Below, in pieces: positions 1 through 13,393 of a DNA stretch of 64,000 bases. The first letter of the stretch is position 1; each line of letters opens with the position of its first letter. Both the position numbers and the translations under genes were made by a program. The notes under the pieces were generated by a model. The model searched no databases. It worked only from the letters and a program-made list of their open reading frames with translations, and had not been told where the DNA came from. Source of the stretch: Paratrimastix pyriformis (taxonomy: Eukaryota; Preaxostyla; Paratrimastigidae); assembly GCA_027972325.1 (NCBI GenBank), contig JAPMOS010000017.1, positions 516,501 to 580,500 on the forward strand. Reading direction: 5' to 3'.

Positions 1-28
1 GGGTTACGGAGACATGCTTGTTCTGCGT

Positions 29-1005
29 TCAGGTGGGGGGCTGCGTGTAAGACACTCTTTGCAGAGTGTCAGGAGGTTGAAGTGGGCATGGAATCGCCGT
101 GCGCAGTTCTACTGAATCCCCACGAAAATATACGGAGGCCGCGGGATAGTAGAGCTGACCCGGGGACAAGGCTGGCAGGTCGGTTATAACGACCTGGGGT
201 TCCCGATTGTGGAAAATGGTCAACTCGCGTCGATCGGCATCAAGCCGAAAGCCCAACTCGCTCCCGGTCTTGAATTGTGAGAATTGCGCGGCGAGCCTGA
301 AATTGCCCGGGCCCGAGTATATCGCTCCGGTCTGGTTATAGGTGCACGAGACCCTTGAAAGGAAATCGATTAAAACCAAGAAACAAACAACAGACCATCC
401 TGAGGCGAGCCAGGGTGGGGTCCCACTGAATGGATGGGCCGGATCCCGGCTCACGGTGACGCCAACCAACATATCAGTGGCCTGCGAAAAAATCGTGCCC
501 AATCGTGAGATTTTGGGAAGCAAACCTTCAGCTGGTGAACAATCACCTCCCAGTAGTGAATCCCCTCTAAAAAACCGCGCTCTGCGAAAAGCACTTCGTT
601 CGATGGGGGGGCTGATGCTTTGGAACCGGAAGTTCGGGCAGTGAATTTTCGATAATCGGAGCTGAACGATGATTCCGGCAGAAATGCTGAGTGAGCGGGA
701 TCCCAAAAGTCTGGAGAAATATCAAAATGAGAGAGTGACGACAATAGATGCAGACTCACTTGAGAGAGGTAGAATACCCGAAAACTGGGAATGTTGTGCA
801 ATCGCAAATATTCGGTCGGGTCGGTTTGAGAAGGCAACGAACCCAGGCAGAATTTGAACCACAGCCGATCATCCAATGCGAGCTTCTTCCAGCGTCGGCA
901 GGCACAAGAGAGTGTTCCCAGCTCCTTTGGTGTAAGGTACGAAAAAATCAGAGTCAAAATTTCGTCAGGGATGTCTTCCATCGCGAAGCTGAACCTTTGG
1001 CCCAT
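29..1005 (-). CDS. F-box/SPRY-domain protein
   Basis: Predicted substrate adaptor of an SCF-type ubiquitin ligase. The ATG is at 1005 and a TGA at 29-31. Splicing out 482-525 (donor GTTTGC, acceptor CAG) and 354-395 (donor GTCTGT, acceptor AAG) gives 891 nt in frame, 296 aa. The F-box lies at about residues 10-50 (DIPDEILTLIFSYL, then SCACRRWKKL and LWFKF). A SPRY/B30.2-like domain covers about residues 110-285, with HYWEVIV, LVGVTVSR, SGWVSCTYNQTG, ELGFRLD and LYYPAASVY in the usual order. F-box/SPRY proteins (the FBXO45/Fsn type) recruit targets through SPRY; the target here cannot be read. Its start lies 170 bp from the stop of the upstream same-strand gene. The second intron is the weaker of the two because of its AAG acceptor. 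Confidence 0.85.
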
Positions 1006-1175
1006 TCAGCTTGTTCAACCTCAACGTGCAGAAATTCAAATATTATTAATCTTCTGAGTCCTCCCAATCGTCCCCGGGCCAACAGGTTCCCCCCTTTTTT
1101 TTTGTTCGAGGTTTCCCCCTTATTTCGTTCGGAAACGTCCGCATGCAGCCCCTGAAAAATCGTTCGAATCGATGA

Positions 1176-2025
1176 TTATGGAAGGACGGGCTCCAGAAGG
1201 ACGCGTCGACGTTGACGATCCATCTGAGCAGCGCGGGCATCCTTCGATCGGCGAATCTGACCTTCACGCTGCTGATACTGCCGGCGAACGATCCGGTTGT
1301 ACTGGAGGTTGCCATCCCCGGGGGGATATATGAAAACGCCGTACTTCGCGGTGAGCCCGGACTCGATTTGGCTGGGCGGGTGAAGGAAGAAAGAAAACGT
1401 GACACATGAGGTTCGAGGAGGATGCTTTATTATTCTTCGTGCTCCCCCCTGGGTGATAGCCACCGCTCCACAAACAGACTCAAGTTCGCCTGCATCGAGG
1501 ACGGGCACGATCCGAGCGGTGCGCGATCGGCGATGATACTCGGCACACTCCTGCAAGCAGAAGGCCATCCCGGCCGCCAGGACCGGCAAATACCTGCATG
1601 GCCGGGGATCGAGACGCCGCCAATTAATAAGAGGCTGTGATGGATGAGCCCCCCCCCCCCCACCCCCCCCCCCCCCCCCCCCCACCCCACCCCACCCCAC
1701 CACCTCACCCCACCCCACCCTCCCCATATCACCACTCGCTCGCGTTCCTTTGATGGGCCCTTTCGTCAAAATGCGGTCTTGTCAGTGATAGCGATTGGGA
1801 AATGACCAGCGATGATTCAAAAAAAAGTGCGGGGGGGCTCGTTTCCCATCAAACGCTTCGACAACATCATCTTTTGTGGTGTGGGCCTCTTTCAAATTCC
1901 GGATCGTTTCTGCTTGACGGCATTGGGGACCACCGACCGCAATGTAACGGATGATGGTGACTGGATGGTGACTGGATGATGCTTGGGTGCATGATGATGA
2001 TGGACTGGATGATGATGATGATGGA

Positions 2026-2079
<54 letters not shown>

Positions 2080-4537
2080 TGATGGATGATGATTGGATGA
2101 TGATGACGATGGTTGGATGATGATGGTTGGATGATGATGGTTGGATGATGATGGTTGGATGATGATGATTGGGATGATGATTGGATGATGATTGGATGAT
2201 GATTGGATGATGATTGGATGATGATTGGATGATGATTGGGTGATGATTGGGTGATGATGGGGGTGGATAGCGACACGGACATGATGCCCAGCGGGATGGC
2301 CAGGAAGGCCGCGTGGGGGATCCCCCAGTCGAGTCGCAGCACCAGGAGCACCAGGAACGTCAGGGGCAGCATGGCGAGCATCGCCACCCCAATGATGGTG
2401 ATCGGGTGGTTCCTAGAGGTGAGGAGAGGAGCATGATAAGCAACAGAATGGGGGGGGGGGGGGGGGGGAGGGATTCAGCTCCGAGAAGACGACACAAAAG
2501 GCGCAATGAAGAGACGGCAAATTTGGGGCAAGCAGTTCATCGACATGTTGTCGAACAGAGATGACAATGTCGCTTCTGTGCAAAGTCCCGTCTTATCGTG
2601 CCTGCACTCCGGCACGATCACTTCAAACCAGTCGACCCGCGTCGGCATGAGAAAAAGTCAACACGCCCCCTCTCCGGAATAGGGAGGGGGCATGCCAGCC
2701 CTGTAAGGGCTGTATCACAGTGAAGAAAATCTGCTGAAAAAACTTTCACAGAGAAGATAGCCTGACTACAGCCAGGGCCGGCCCTCATCAGGCCCCACCA
2801 CCAGCCAGAAAATTATGGGACGCTGAACCACAGCAATATGGGACAGCACACTGAAGAGATGGGACCACAACAGCACACACCACTGCCACAGACCCTTGGG
2901 TTTTCGACATGGCCATGGCATATACGACGGCCAGCAGGATGACAAGGAAGAGCGGGATGAAGGCGTATGCAAAGTAGAAGGTCCGTTCGCCATACTGCAT
3001 CTTGATGGCCAGTGTGGCCAGGAAGGCCACCACGTGCAGGCCCGCCAGCCAGACGAAGGACCAGTGGAGGCGGTCGGAGGAGGCGCTGGGGTGGTGGATG
3101 GTGGTGGTGGGTGGTGGTGGTGGGCGGTGGTGTGTGTGTTGGACAGAAGCAGGAGGAAGAAGGACGATGTCGAAAGGGACAAACTGGTGTGAACAGGGGA
3201 GTTCACACAACGGGCGCCCCGCACCAGCCGGTGCGAGGTGCGTGCGTGTGTGTGTGTGTGTGTGTGGGGGGGATGATGTTTGGTCAGACCAAAAACATGT
3301 GAGCGCGTCCAAGCCACAGACCCGTAGATGAAGGGCAACCAGATCACCAGGATGGCCAGCATCACAACCCCCAGGGGGAGCATCACCAGCAGCCAGTTCA
3401 GCCAGACCCCCGGCGTGGCGCTCCCTACGAAAGCAATGAGTGATGAGCGTGCGGGTGTCAAACAGGAAGTATGCGGCATATGAGCGGCAAGAAGCGTGTC
3501 GTTTCCCCACTGAGACCAGGAGGCATGAGCGCGGGCACATACGAGTGAAAAAAGAGAGAAGAAAGATGTGTTTGGGCGCCAGTGGATATCACCCAGCATC
3601 CGGTGGGTCTCCCCAGAGGTGGGGATAGCATCCCACCCCAGCATCCAGTGGGAGGGATCGGCACCTCGAACGGACCGCCGTGCACTGCCGTCCAGTCTCC
3701 ACGAGCAGCGGCCCAGTGCAGGGTGGCCATGATCCCCGGGACGATAGCCAACACGGTGCTGCAGGACTTTTTCATATCGGACCACATCGCACTGGGGGCA
3801 GGGCGTGCGAATGGAGGGAACGAGAAGGAGATGGAGGAGGCGAGTGGGCGGGGTGTGTCTTGGAGAAAGAAACGGACATCGCATACAGCGCCACAGTGAC
3901 CAGGGTTACATCCGCCGGGACAAGGATGATGTGGAAGGACCAGCCGATGACGAGCTCGCTCCGGAGGATGAGCAGGACAATCAGAGCCGGGAGCGCCCCA
4001 ATCACAGTCAAAGGGGCTATCGCCCTTGGGTGAGATCCACAGTGACCCCCTGAAAAAGCAAAACAGACTGAGAACCCCGGTGAGCAGCAAGCTGGTTTTG
4101 TTGGGTGGCTGGTACTGCGGTTGGAGCTTCTTCTGGGCTACGAACACCTGTTTCTTCGTTTCCCGTTCGGCGCGAACCATGCGTAGGAATGGTACATTCA
4201 TTCCATACAGAGTCCTCCACGGAGTGGGGCCAGGCGGGAGTGAACGGATTCGAGTCTTTGGTCGATCTTCCGGGGGTAAAATCCGATCGGGATATTTCCT
4301 GACGGCTCTTGCCGTAATCTCCCCAAAATCAGTCTCGAATGCCTTCCTCCACAACTGGTCACGCTCCCAAACCGTAGTTCGGAGCGCATGACATGCAAGC
4401 GAGCAATGAACCAATGTGGGACCTGACTCGGAGGGTAAACACTGTTCGATGAGAAAGCCCCCAATCAAGTCAAGGATCTCTCGGGGTAGCATGTCGAATC
4501 CCGAGGGACCCAAAAAAGGAGCAGCAGGAGCGTCCAT
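1176..4537 (-). CDS. F-box protein with TMEM185-like multi-pass membrane domain
   Basis: Eight exons close in frame: 4069..4537, 3878..4016, 3676..3791, 3322..3424, 2894..3085, 2281..2412, 1480..1593 and 1176..1371 (1461 nt, 486 aa). All seven donors are GTCYGT. Residues about 14-65 form an F-box (FDMLPREILDLIGGFL, then CSLACHALR, LWRKAF). From about residue 155 there are repeated hydrophobic helices of the type LPALIVLLILRSELVIGWSF and LVLLVLRLDWGIPHAAFLAI, which resemble the repeated pattern of TMEM185 (transmembrane Fragile-X-F) proteins. The last exon encodes a basic cytosolic tail (RRQYQQREGQIRRSKDAR). An F-box ahead of a polytopic membrane domain would place an SCF ligase on a membrane; that role is inferred. 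Intron 2413-2893 carries repeat copy A and intron 1594-2280 a (GAT)n array. Confidence 0.82.
1650..2260. repeat. poly-C and (GAT)n/TTGGATGATGA intronic arrays
   Basis: A C-rich run at 1650-1700 is followed by (GAT)n from 1957 and an 11-13 bp minisatellite (TTGGATGATGATG) to about 2260. It fills the intron between exons 6 and 7 of the F-box/TMEM185-like gene. Open frames through it (poly-Ser/His/Ile) are artefacts. Confidence 0.9.
2661..2832 (-). repeat. Dispersed intronic repeat, copy A
   Basis: About 170 bp, matching copy B (20013-20182) over its whole length and copy C (42793-42857) over about 65 bp. The shared core starts ACACGCCCCCTCTCCGGAAT and includes two short inverted repeats, CCCTC..GAGGG and AGCCCTGTAAGGGCT. 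A and B also share the block ending CCAGAAAATTATGGGAC. It lies in the intron 2413-2893 of a minus-strand gene. The family is unknown to me; no coding potential or clear target duplication is visible. Confidence 0.75.
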
Positions 4538-4659
4538 TGGGCTTGTGTGGACGGAAACTTGGACTCTTAGTGGTTGTTGTGTGGGGGTATTGGCGGCGCC
4601 GGCGAACCGCCACCTTCGTGCAGCTTCTCACATCAAAAAAAAAAAGGAGGAAGATTGAA

Positions 4660-4968
4660 TATTCTTAATCAGGAGGTCCCTTCCATCAGGTAGATTCGGT
4701 TCACACATCCCCCGAAGAATCCAACATTGGAGGTAAAAGGCGAATGCCCTTCACATCCCCCTTTCTTCCTGTCCTGCGGTTGAGGTGATGAGAGGCTCAG
4801 TCTATCGGGGAGTGATGAGGTGGGAATTGGGGAGAAAATGACTCCTGCAATCCTTAGCCTCACCCTGACTGCCTGCCTGTGCCCAGCCACCACTACGCGG
4901 CCTCTTCTACAAACAATGGTGAACGATCTTCTCGTTAGCCTCCGAGGAGGCATCACGAACACGAGACT
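4660..4968 (+). mobile_element. Older LINE/SINE 3'-end fragment
   Basis: Contains GTTAGCCTC-CGAG-GAGGC followed by AACACGAGACT (4934-4968). This is a diverged version of the hairpin-plus-tail that ends the LINE at 31859. It sits directly before the near-identical copy at 4969-5079, so two 3' ends are stacked. The left limit is uncertain. The stretch lies between two host genes, and no gene is seen in it. Confidence 0.5.
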
Positions 4969-5079
4969 TGATGAGGTGACGGGGGAATTGGGGGATAAAA
5001 CCTTTTGTGATTTCTTTCTCATGGCTCCTTAGTTAGCCTCACACGAGGCTGCATTAACACGAGACTGACTGACTGACTG
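4969..5079 (+). mobile_element. Severely 5'-truncated LINE copy (3' terminus only)
   Basis: About 110 bp, almost identical to 31745-31859 (the visible differences are one extra A in the LINE copy and the tail length). It carries the terminal hairpin AGCCTC-ACAC-GAGGCT, then ACACGAGACT and a (GACT)n tail. Severe 5' truncation with an intact 3' end is the usual product of target-primed reverse transcription. The near-identity implies a recent insertion. It lies just upstream of the RCC1/IPT gene. Confidence 0.8.
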
Positions 5080-5176
5080 CCTGCGCTGTGTCTCTATCCC
5101 TGGGGACGATATCAGGCGTCTGTTTGATTTTCTCTTCCTCTTCTCACCCTTGTCCAGGTGCGACAGTTTCACCCCA

Positions 5177-8100
5177 ATGTTCGGCCGGGGAAATCACTTT
5201 TTTTTACTTGGCACAGAATTGGTTTTTATTTTCGCTCTCTTCGTTCCTGCAACATGCATCAGTTTGTTTATTTGCCTCATTTCCGGTTGTTTCACTCTTT
5301 TTGTGTAGGCGGTGACGCCTTATGGGTCGTTGGAGATAACTCGAAAGGACAGGTCTCATCAATTATCATCAACGTGGCATTGTCTTTTTTCCCCGCTTTC
5401 AGCTGGGCCTCGGAAATACTGGGACACTCAGCCCACTCCAGGAACTCTCTCTGCCCATGGATTGCCGAATTGCTGACGTTGTCACCAACGCAGCCAGAAG
5501 GTTCCACTTTCTTGTTTGCGAGGACGGGCGGTTGTACTCGACAGTCCGTTTGCTGGCGATCGGTGCTGTCGATCGGGTTCCACTTTTTCTTTTCGGCTTC
5601 AGGGAGACAGTTCGCACGGCAACCTTTGCGTGGGGACGACGCTCCGCGGTGTCTATGCCGCGGAGTGGCCATCTTAGAACTGACGTCTGTTCTCCTTCGG
5701 CACGCCTTCCTCCCCGGGGGCAGCACACCCATTCTCCCCCATTTGCACCGCCTCCTCTTTGTGCCTCGCACCGTCCGATTTGCAGTTCGGGACGACCTCC
5801 GAGACTTTCTCGACCCCAAGCCCCATCGCGGTCCCAGCCGGCCGCACGATTGCCCAAATTGTCACAGGGGTCTGCCGCCTGCCCACTGGCCTTCGCCACA
5901 GAGTGGTCCCCATCACCTCGGGCGTTGGGTTTCTTTCCTTGGGGAATACAGCTGGCCTGCACGATCCTGCTGACGACCAACGGTGAGCTCTACGGCATGG
6001 TCTGTCCGAATTGTGCCGACCCGGCGTGGTCTGCCCAACTGCCCGGCTTTCGACCTGTCTTGTGCGTGATGATTGGATGGTGTTGATCATGTGCTGGTGG
6101 TGGATGGCGCTGACACGTGCGTACCCCCCGACCGCCATTGAACCCGTCACGTTTCTGCTCGGGGATCGGGCCCCGCCCGACCCCACGTGTTGTGCAGGGG
6201 AGTAACGCAGTGGGTCGACTGGGTCTTGGCAGCACGGCCTCTGTCAGCACCTGGACCCTGATCCCACAGCCGGCAGGCCACACGCCAAGCGCCATCGGCA
6301 TGACATCGCAGAACCTCGGGGTGCTGTACACCGATGGCGCAGTGGCCATGTGTGGCCTGTCTGTCGCCATTCCCCCGCCCCGGCCACTGATGAGGTCGCC
6401 GAACCGTCTCTCTGATTAGTGGATCTGTTGGCCAGAACATGAACGGGTTGGATGTAGACTCCTCTCGCCTGGAGATTGTCAATCAGGGGCGCCGAGCGAC
6501 TGAGTTGTATGTGAGCGTCCTGCACACTATCCTCCGCCAATCGGACGGTCCGCACTCCCTCACTTCCCCCTCCCATCCCTCTCCCTGGTCATCAACCATC
6601 GTGGTCATCATCACCACCACCACGACCATCATCATTATCATCATCAGCATCCAGTCGTCATCCAGTCGTCATCCAGTCGTCATCCAGTCATCAGCATCAG
6701 CATCAGCATCAGCATCAGCATCAGCATCAGCATCAGCATCAGCATCAGCATCAGCATCAGCATCCAGCATCCATCATCCAGCATCCATCATCCGTCTCAT
6801 CTTTGGTACCTGCCCTTCCTCAGGCACTCTGACCGCGGCGGGTAGCAACGCCTATGGGTCTGCTCTCCCCCTCACTTCTTGGTTTAGCCGCCGGCATCAC
6901 TCTCCATCATCACACTCCATCACACCCCCATCATCACGCTCCCTTTACTCCATCATCATACTCCATCACTCTCCATCATCACACTCCATCACACTCCATC
7001 ATCACACTCCATCATCACACTCCATCACTCTTCGTGTTCTTCCTGTCCTTCCACAGGCAATGCGCCACTGGTATGTCCGCGAACCCCTCGTCACCAACGT
7101 GCCCACCCCGGACATCGTCCTCCCCGCCGGGGTGCGGGCCCCCTTCAACGTGAGCGTCGGCTACTACACCGACTACATCATCGACGCGGGGCGCCTCTTT
7201 GTGGCCGGGTCTGCCCGCCCTCGGTTCCCTGGCTTGGGCACTGGGCTTCCTTCGCGGCCCTCGCGGCCAAGCAGTCCTTCCGTCTTCGTCGCAACTTCTC
7301 CCCTCACCCCCCACACACACACCAAGAAGGGACATTCCTTCCAACCGTGGACATCGAGTCCACGGCCTCCTCGTTCGTTCGTCTTCCTCCTGTATCACAC
7401 ACACACACTTCCTCCTCCTCCTCCTCCTCCTCCTCCTCCTCCTCCTCCTCCTCCTCCTCCTCCTCCTCCTCCTCCTCCTCCTCCTCCTCCTCCTCCTCCC
7501 TCCTCCCTCCCTCCTCCCCTCATGACATTGCGACATATCTTTGGCACGGGTGAGACCTCACGACCTCATGCGATACGGAATCAATTGGAGGAAAGTCAGA
7601 GAACACCTTCCCCCTCAACCGTCCCAGCACTGACGGGATCGTTTTTCCCCTTCGTCTCTCTATCGTCTTTCTTGTGGTCAGTGGGCCGCCCACCGTGACC
7701 GGTGCCACGCCCAGTGCAGTGATTCCCGGGGGGGAGCAGGTGACCTTGATCGGGACCCGTTTCTGCGCCGGCACCACGGTGACTGTGGGCGGCCTGCCCT
7801 GCACCAACCCCCAAGTTGTCACCTCGACTCGCATTCGGTGCACCCTTGACCCCTCCCTCGGCGCGGGCCTCTATGACGTGCTCGTCAACAACACGGATAG
7901 CGGCTTGACGGGGACCAAGGCCGGCGTGGTGAATGGTCCGCGGGTGGGGGAAACATGGCCCCGGATCTGTGAGAGGGACAGGCGACGGGATGGCCATGGC
8001 ACCCGGACAGGACAGCAGAGACGAGTTCCGAATCCCACTCACCCCCCTACGGGCACACGCCGGCACCTGCTCCGTGCAGTGACCTCGCCCCCCGCCGTCA

Positions 8101-11100
8101 CGAGCAGCGACACGGCCGCAGGATGGCAGGATACCGTGATCACTCTGACTGGCACCTTTCCTGTCGAATTTAAGTCTGTCCCTGCCTGTCCTGTCTGTCC
8201 TGCCTGGCCAGTGATCTTTGCGCTTGACTCCGCTGACCCGCTGGCGTTTTGTGCTTTTTCATCAGCATCAGCATCAGCATCAGCATCAGCATCAGCATCA
8301 GCATCAGCATCAGCATCAGCATCAGCATCATCCAATCATCCAATCATCCAATCATCATCCAATCATCCAATCATCATCCAATCATCCAATCATCCAATCA
8401 TCCAATCATCCAATCATCATCCAATCATCATCTTCGTCATCCTCATCATCCTCATCATCCTCGTCATCACCTCTGCATCATCTTCATCACCTCTGCATAT
8501 CTTCATCATCCAATCCTCATCATTTTCATCATCATCATCATCCAATCCTCATCATTTTCATCATCTTCATCATCATCTTCATCATCCAATCGTCGTCCTC
8601 ACTGCCACAGGGTGCAGGTCGGGGTCACGGGCTCTCAGTTCTACCCAACGGCTTCCTCGGCGACGTCCCTCCAGTTCCTTGTCCCTGACCAGTCCAACCG
8701 CGACGTGGTCACATACGAAATCTGCCTTGTGACCCAGTCGGACCGCGTGGTCCGGACGGGTTTCTACTTCAATTATGCGCGTCCGTACCCTCGTGACCTC
8801 AAACACCAGACGGAGCGGGGCAGAAGCCCTGCGAGATACATACATATCGGTGCACTTTCAAGAATTGTGTCCTGATTTTTCGGCGGCACACCCTTTCGAC
8901 AAGACACCCTTTCGACAGACACCCTTTCGACACACCACACGCACACGCACACGCACAACAGCACGCATCTCTTGGTGTCTCTCGGCTTATCACGGCCCGG
9001 CCACATCGCCCTCCGCCGTGACTGCCTCGGGGTACAACTTCGTGGACGGGGCCAAGATCCGGGTGGGCAACGCGACCGTCCACCTGGACCTGGACGCCAC
9101 CTTGACCCTGGATGGCTCGATCTCCAGACTGGCTTTCATCATGCCCAGCCAGATCGATGTTGAGACTCGGCTGGGGGCCACCCACAGCGGCCGGTGGCCC
9201 GTGGCCGTCCTCAACCCGGCCAGCGCAGGGTCGGGCCTCTCCCGGGATACCGCCCCATGCATGACATTCTCATATGACCGTCTGTTCATCCCCTATTCCA
9301 CAACTCGCCCTCCGTCCACCACCCCACCTCCCAACCACCGCCCAGGGGGGCACTGCACCCTGGGAGGAACCACCACGCATGACGCGAGGAGCCTCTTCTT
9401 GCCTCCTATGATGGTGGGAGTGATGATGATGCTGATCGGATGGATGATGATGTTGATGTTGATGATGATGATTGGATGATGTTGATGTTGTTTGGGTGAT
9501 GATGTTGATGTTGATGATCGGATGATGATGCTGATGATGATCGGATAATGCTGATCGGATGATGAGGATGATGAGGATGATGATGATGATCTGGATGATG
9601 ATCTGGATGGTAATGATGACGATGATTGGATGCTGACGTTGATGTTTGGATGAGGATGTTGATGATGAGGAAGATGGGTGGATGTGGATGTGGATGATGA
9701 TGGTGCGACTTTCGCAAATACCCTTCTTTGCTGTTTTTCTCTCGTCCAATCCCACCCGCTCCAGCGCTCGTGACGGATGTGAGTCCCGCATCGGTGGTCT
9801 GCGGTGCGGCCACCAACGTGAACGTGACGGGGCGCAACTTCTACGATGGGGCCGTGATCCACCTGGTGGTCGCGTCCGGGAGCAGCGGCACCGCCCCGGC
9901 CGACACCTTCCCGATCTTCATCGCCCCCAGCGAGGACACGCTCACCTTTGTCATGCCTGCCCGGGCCGCCGGCATGGCCGACACGTTCGAGGTGCACGTG
10001 GTTGATGGGGGCTCCTCGGCCCAGACCAGCTTCACCATCCAATGTCCGGCCCCCCAATCGGACGACAATGCTCGCCTTTTCATCTGCCCGACTCCCCACC
10101 ACCCACTGTTTTCGACACGGGTCCGAAAAAATTGGATGGGGGGGAAAATGAAGAAGAATATCGACGGACGACTAGAAAAAAGGACCCAAAACCTTTCATC
10201 AGCCCCCCGCTTCTCCGATCTTCTCCTTGTGGGTCGAGCAACCCCCTTGTTGTGTGGTTCGATTTCTGTGGTTCGATTTCTGGCCCACCCCTGTCATATC
10301 CTCTTCTTCTTCTTTGGAATGTCTGGTGTCCGCGCCCCCTCTCCCATCCCATCCCAGATATCATCCTGCCCATCTTGTCTCCGCCCACGCATCCTCTCAC
10401 CACTCTTCTTCTTCTTTGGCCTGTCTGGTGCATCCCATCCCATCCCAGATATCATCCTGCCCGTCCTGGTCTCCGCCAACGCCTCCACGAGCAACCCGCA
10501 CAGCCCGCTCGCCCGTGTGGGCGACCAAGTCACGGCCACCTTCACGGCCAACGTCGCCCTCGACCAGAGCCCCGCCCACCGGCCCGTGGTGACCCTGGCC
10601 GGCCGCTCGGCCGCGGTGACATTTGGGGCCACCGGCGGCGGGACTGTTTTCACGGCCACGCTGCTGATGGCCGCCGGGGACCCCCAGGGACCGATCGCGT
10701 ACAGCCTGGGCGGGATGCGCGACCTGGCGGGGAGGATGCAGAGCCCGGAGAACATCACAAGAACGCTGGAGGCGGTCTTTGGTCCGCATGCATCCTGGCA
10801 TTCCCATCGATGTCTGCATCACCCGGGGTCTCATCACCTCGTCGTGGCGCATTCGTCACCATTGTCCCCCTCGTCCCGAGTTGAAGTGACCGCCCCCCCG
10901 TCCCACCACCACCCACCCTCCTCGCTGCATTTCCCAATTTCACGATGGCCTCCCAATCTCCATACCCCCCCCCCCCCCCCCCCCCGCATCCGCGCCCCAT
11001 CCCCGCACAGACTCGGTGACGCCCAGCCTGGCCTCGGTCAACACCACCAGCCTCAACCCGCGGACCGCTGTCCTGGCCACAGTGGGTGACCGCGTGGCTG

Positions 11101-13360
11101 TCACCCTGCAGTCTGACGAGCCCCTCGATGCGACCGCCCTGCCCGCGGTGACCATCGGAGGCCGCCCCGCCGTGGTTGCGCTGCAGGCAGGAGGCAGAGC
11201 GGTGGTGGGCACCCAGACCATGCAGGACGGCGACCCGCTGGGCAATGTGACCTTTGCAGTGAACGGGTCCCTCTGCGACCCGGCCGGCAACTGCGGCCCC
11301 AGCCTGGCAGCCTCGGGCGGGACATCCGGAATCGTCTTCGGTCTGTCTCTGCCTCCGTCTGTGTGTCCTTCTGGCTGGTGGCTGGGAGAGCCACCAATTA
11401 GGGCCCGGGCCCCCCCTCTGCCGTGTTAGATACATGGCGCGAAGGCGCGCATCGGTCGGCATTCTTCTCGCTCTGGCTGTCTCTTTCTCCGTTCGTTCTT
11501 CTCATACCACGTGTGCTGTCCTCTCTGTCTCTGTCTCTCACCCTTGCTCCGCCTCGTCTCCTGCAGTGCTGCCGCCCACGGTCCAGTCGGTGACCCCCGC
11601 CCTGCGGCCCCAAACCACGGTCGACGTGCTCCTCGCGGTGTGCGGCGTGCGCTTCGACGGGCCCCCCGAGGTGCTGGTGGGCGGCCAGCCCTGCGAGCAA
11701 GTCCTTGCGAACTCCACTTGCGTCGTATGTCGGTCGCCGGGCAGCCTGCCCGCGGGCCGCTACGCGACGGTGGAAGTGGTCAACCCGAACGGAGCGGCCG
11801 GGAGCCAGTCGAGTATGTTGTTTTACCAAGGTCCCTCCCTCCCCGGTGCCTGAGTGTCTTGATCACTTGCCTGATGATGATGGCGCTGATGATGATGATG
11901 AATGAGGTTGATGATTGGGTGATGATGATTGGTGAGGATGGTCGTTGAGGATTGTTGAGGATTGTTGATAGATGATGAAGATGACGAGAGGATGAGTGAT
12001 GATGATGATGATGACTGGATGATGACTGGATGAGACTGGATGAGACTGGATGAGACTGGATGAGACTGGATGAGACTGGATGATGATGGTTGGATGATGA
12101 TGGTTGGATGATGATGGTTGGATGATGATGGTTGGATGATGATGATGAAAATTGGATGATGGCTGGATGATGATGATGCTTGGATGATGCTTGGATGATG
12201 ATGCTGATTGCTGATGATCTCTCTCTTTTTGAAACTGACGAATGCGTCCTTCCTGATCTGCCCCTCCATCCACACCCACTCCATCAGGCGGCGTGACTAT
12301 CTCGCGGGTCAGCCCTCAGAGCGCCTCGCAGGCGGCCGGGACTCAAGTCAATCTGACCCTGATCGGGACCGGCCTGGCAAACAGCCCGACGTCCTGTCCC
12401 ACGGTGACAGTTGGCACCCTGCCATGCGCCGTGGCCAGCTGTCCCTCAGCCACCAGCCTGACCTGCACCCTGACCATGGGCCCGACCGATGCTCCCAACG
12501 GCCCGGCCACGGTCACCGTCACCAACGCCGGGTCCAACGGGATTCTGCCTGCGGGGTTCACCTTCCAGGGCCCGGCCCCCGTCCTGACGGGGCTCACCCC
12601 AGCGGCCGGCCCCCTGGCGGGCGGCCAGACGGTGCGCCTGCTGGGCACCGAGTTGCGGGCAGTCGGGGCGACGGTGCTGGTGGGCGGCCGCGAGTGCACG
12701 GGGCTGGCCGCCGACCCGGCGGGCGGGCTGACGTGCACTGTCCCCGCGGGTGCGGCCCTGGGGCCGGTCGATGTGGTGCTGACTGCACGGGACGGGGCCA
12801 CGACCAGCCTGGCCGAGGGGTATGCATACCAAGGTCGTCGCGAGCCTGCCGAGTGGCACAGACAGACATGGGAACGGGAAAGGAAGGAGGTGTCCGAGAC
12901 TTCGGGGTGGTGCAACACCGCGTGCAACCACGTATCCGGAGACACCCACGCCCACACCCAACACAGCACCGTGCGTTCTCTCTCACTCACACCCAACACT
13001 CGTCTTTCGATCAATGCCCCCCAGGCCCCGTCCCCGCGGTGACCGGCCTGTCCCCGGCCCGTGGCCCCTCGTCAGGCGGCACGGCACTGACCCTCACCGG
13101 TACGGATTTCCGGACCGGGGTGACGGTGACCCTGGCCGGGAACCCCTGCCCTTTGACGGCCTCGAACGGGACTGCCCTCACATGTACCACCCCGGCCGGC
13201 CTGCCGGACAGCGAGGCCGTGGTGCTCGTGATGAACAAGGACCACACCAATACGACAGCGACCTTTGCCTACTACGGTCCGCACTCGTGGATGGGAGGGG
13301 CGCTGATCTTCCATCATGGGGCGGACTCGTGTTGTTGGCTGTTGGCTGTTGGCTGTTGGC

Positions 13361-13393
<33 letters not shown>

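Noticed and set aside
2700-2832. Possible hammerhead ribozyme in repeat copies A/B (CTGATGAG and GAAA on the minus strand)
   Set aside because: The segment after CTGATGA does not pair to form stem II next to GAAA, and no matching stem I/III with a cleavage triplet is seen.
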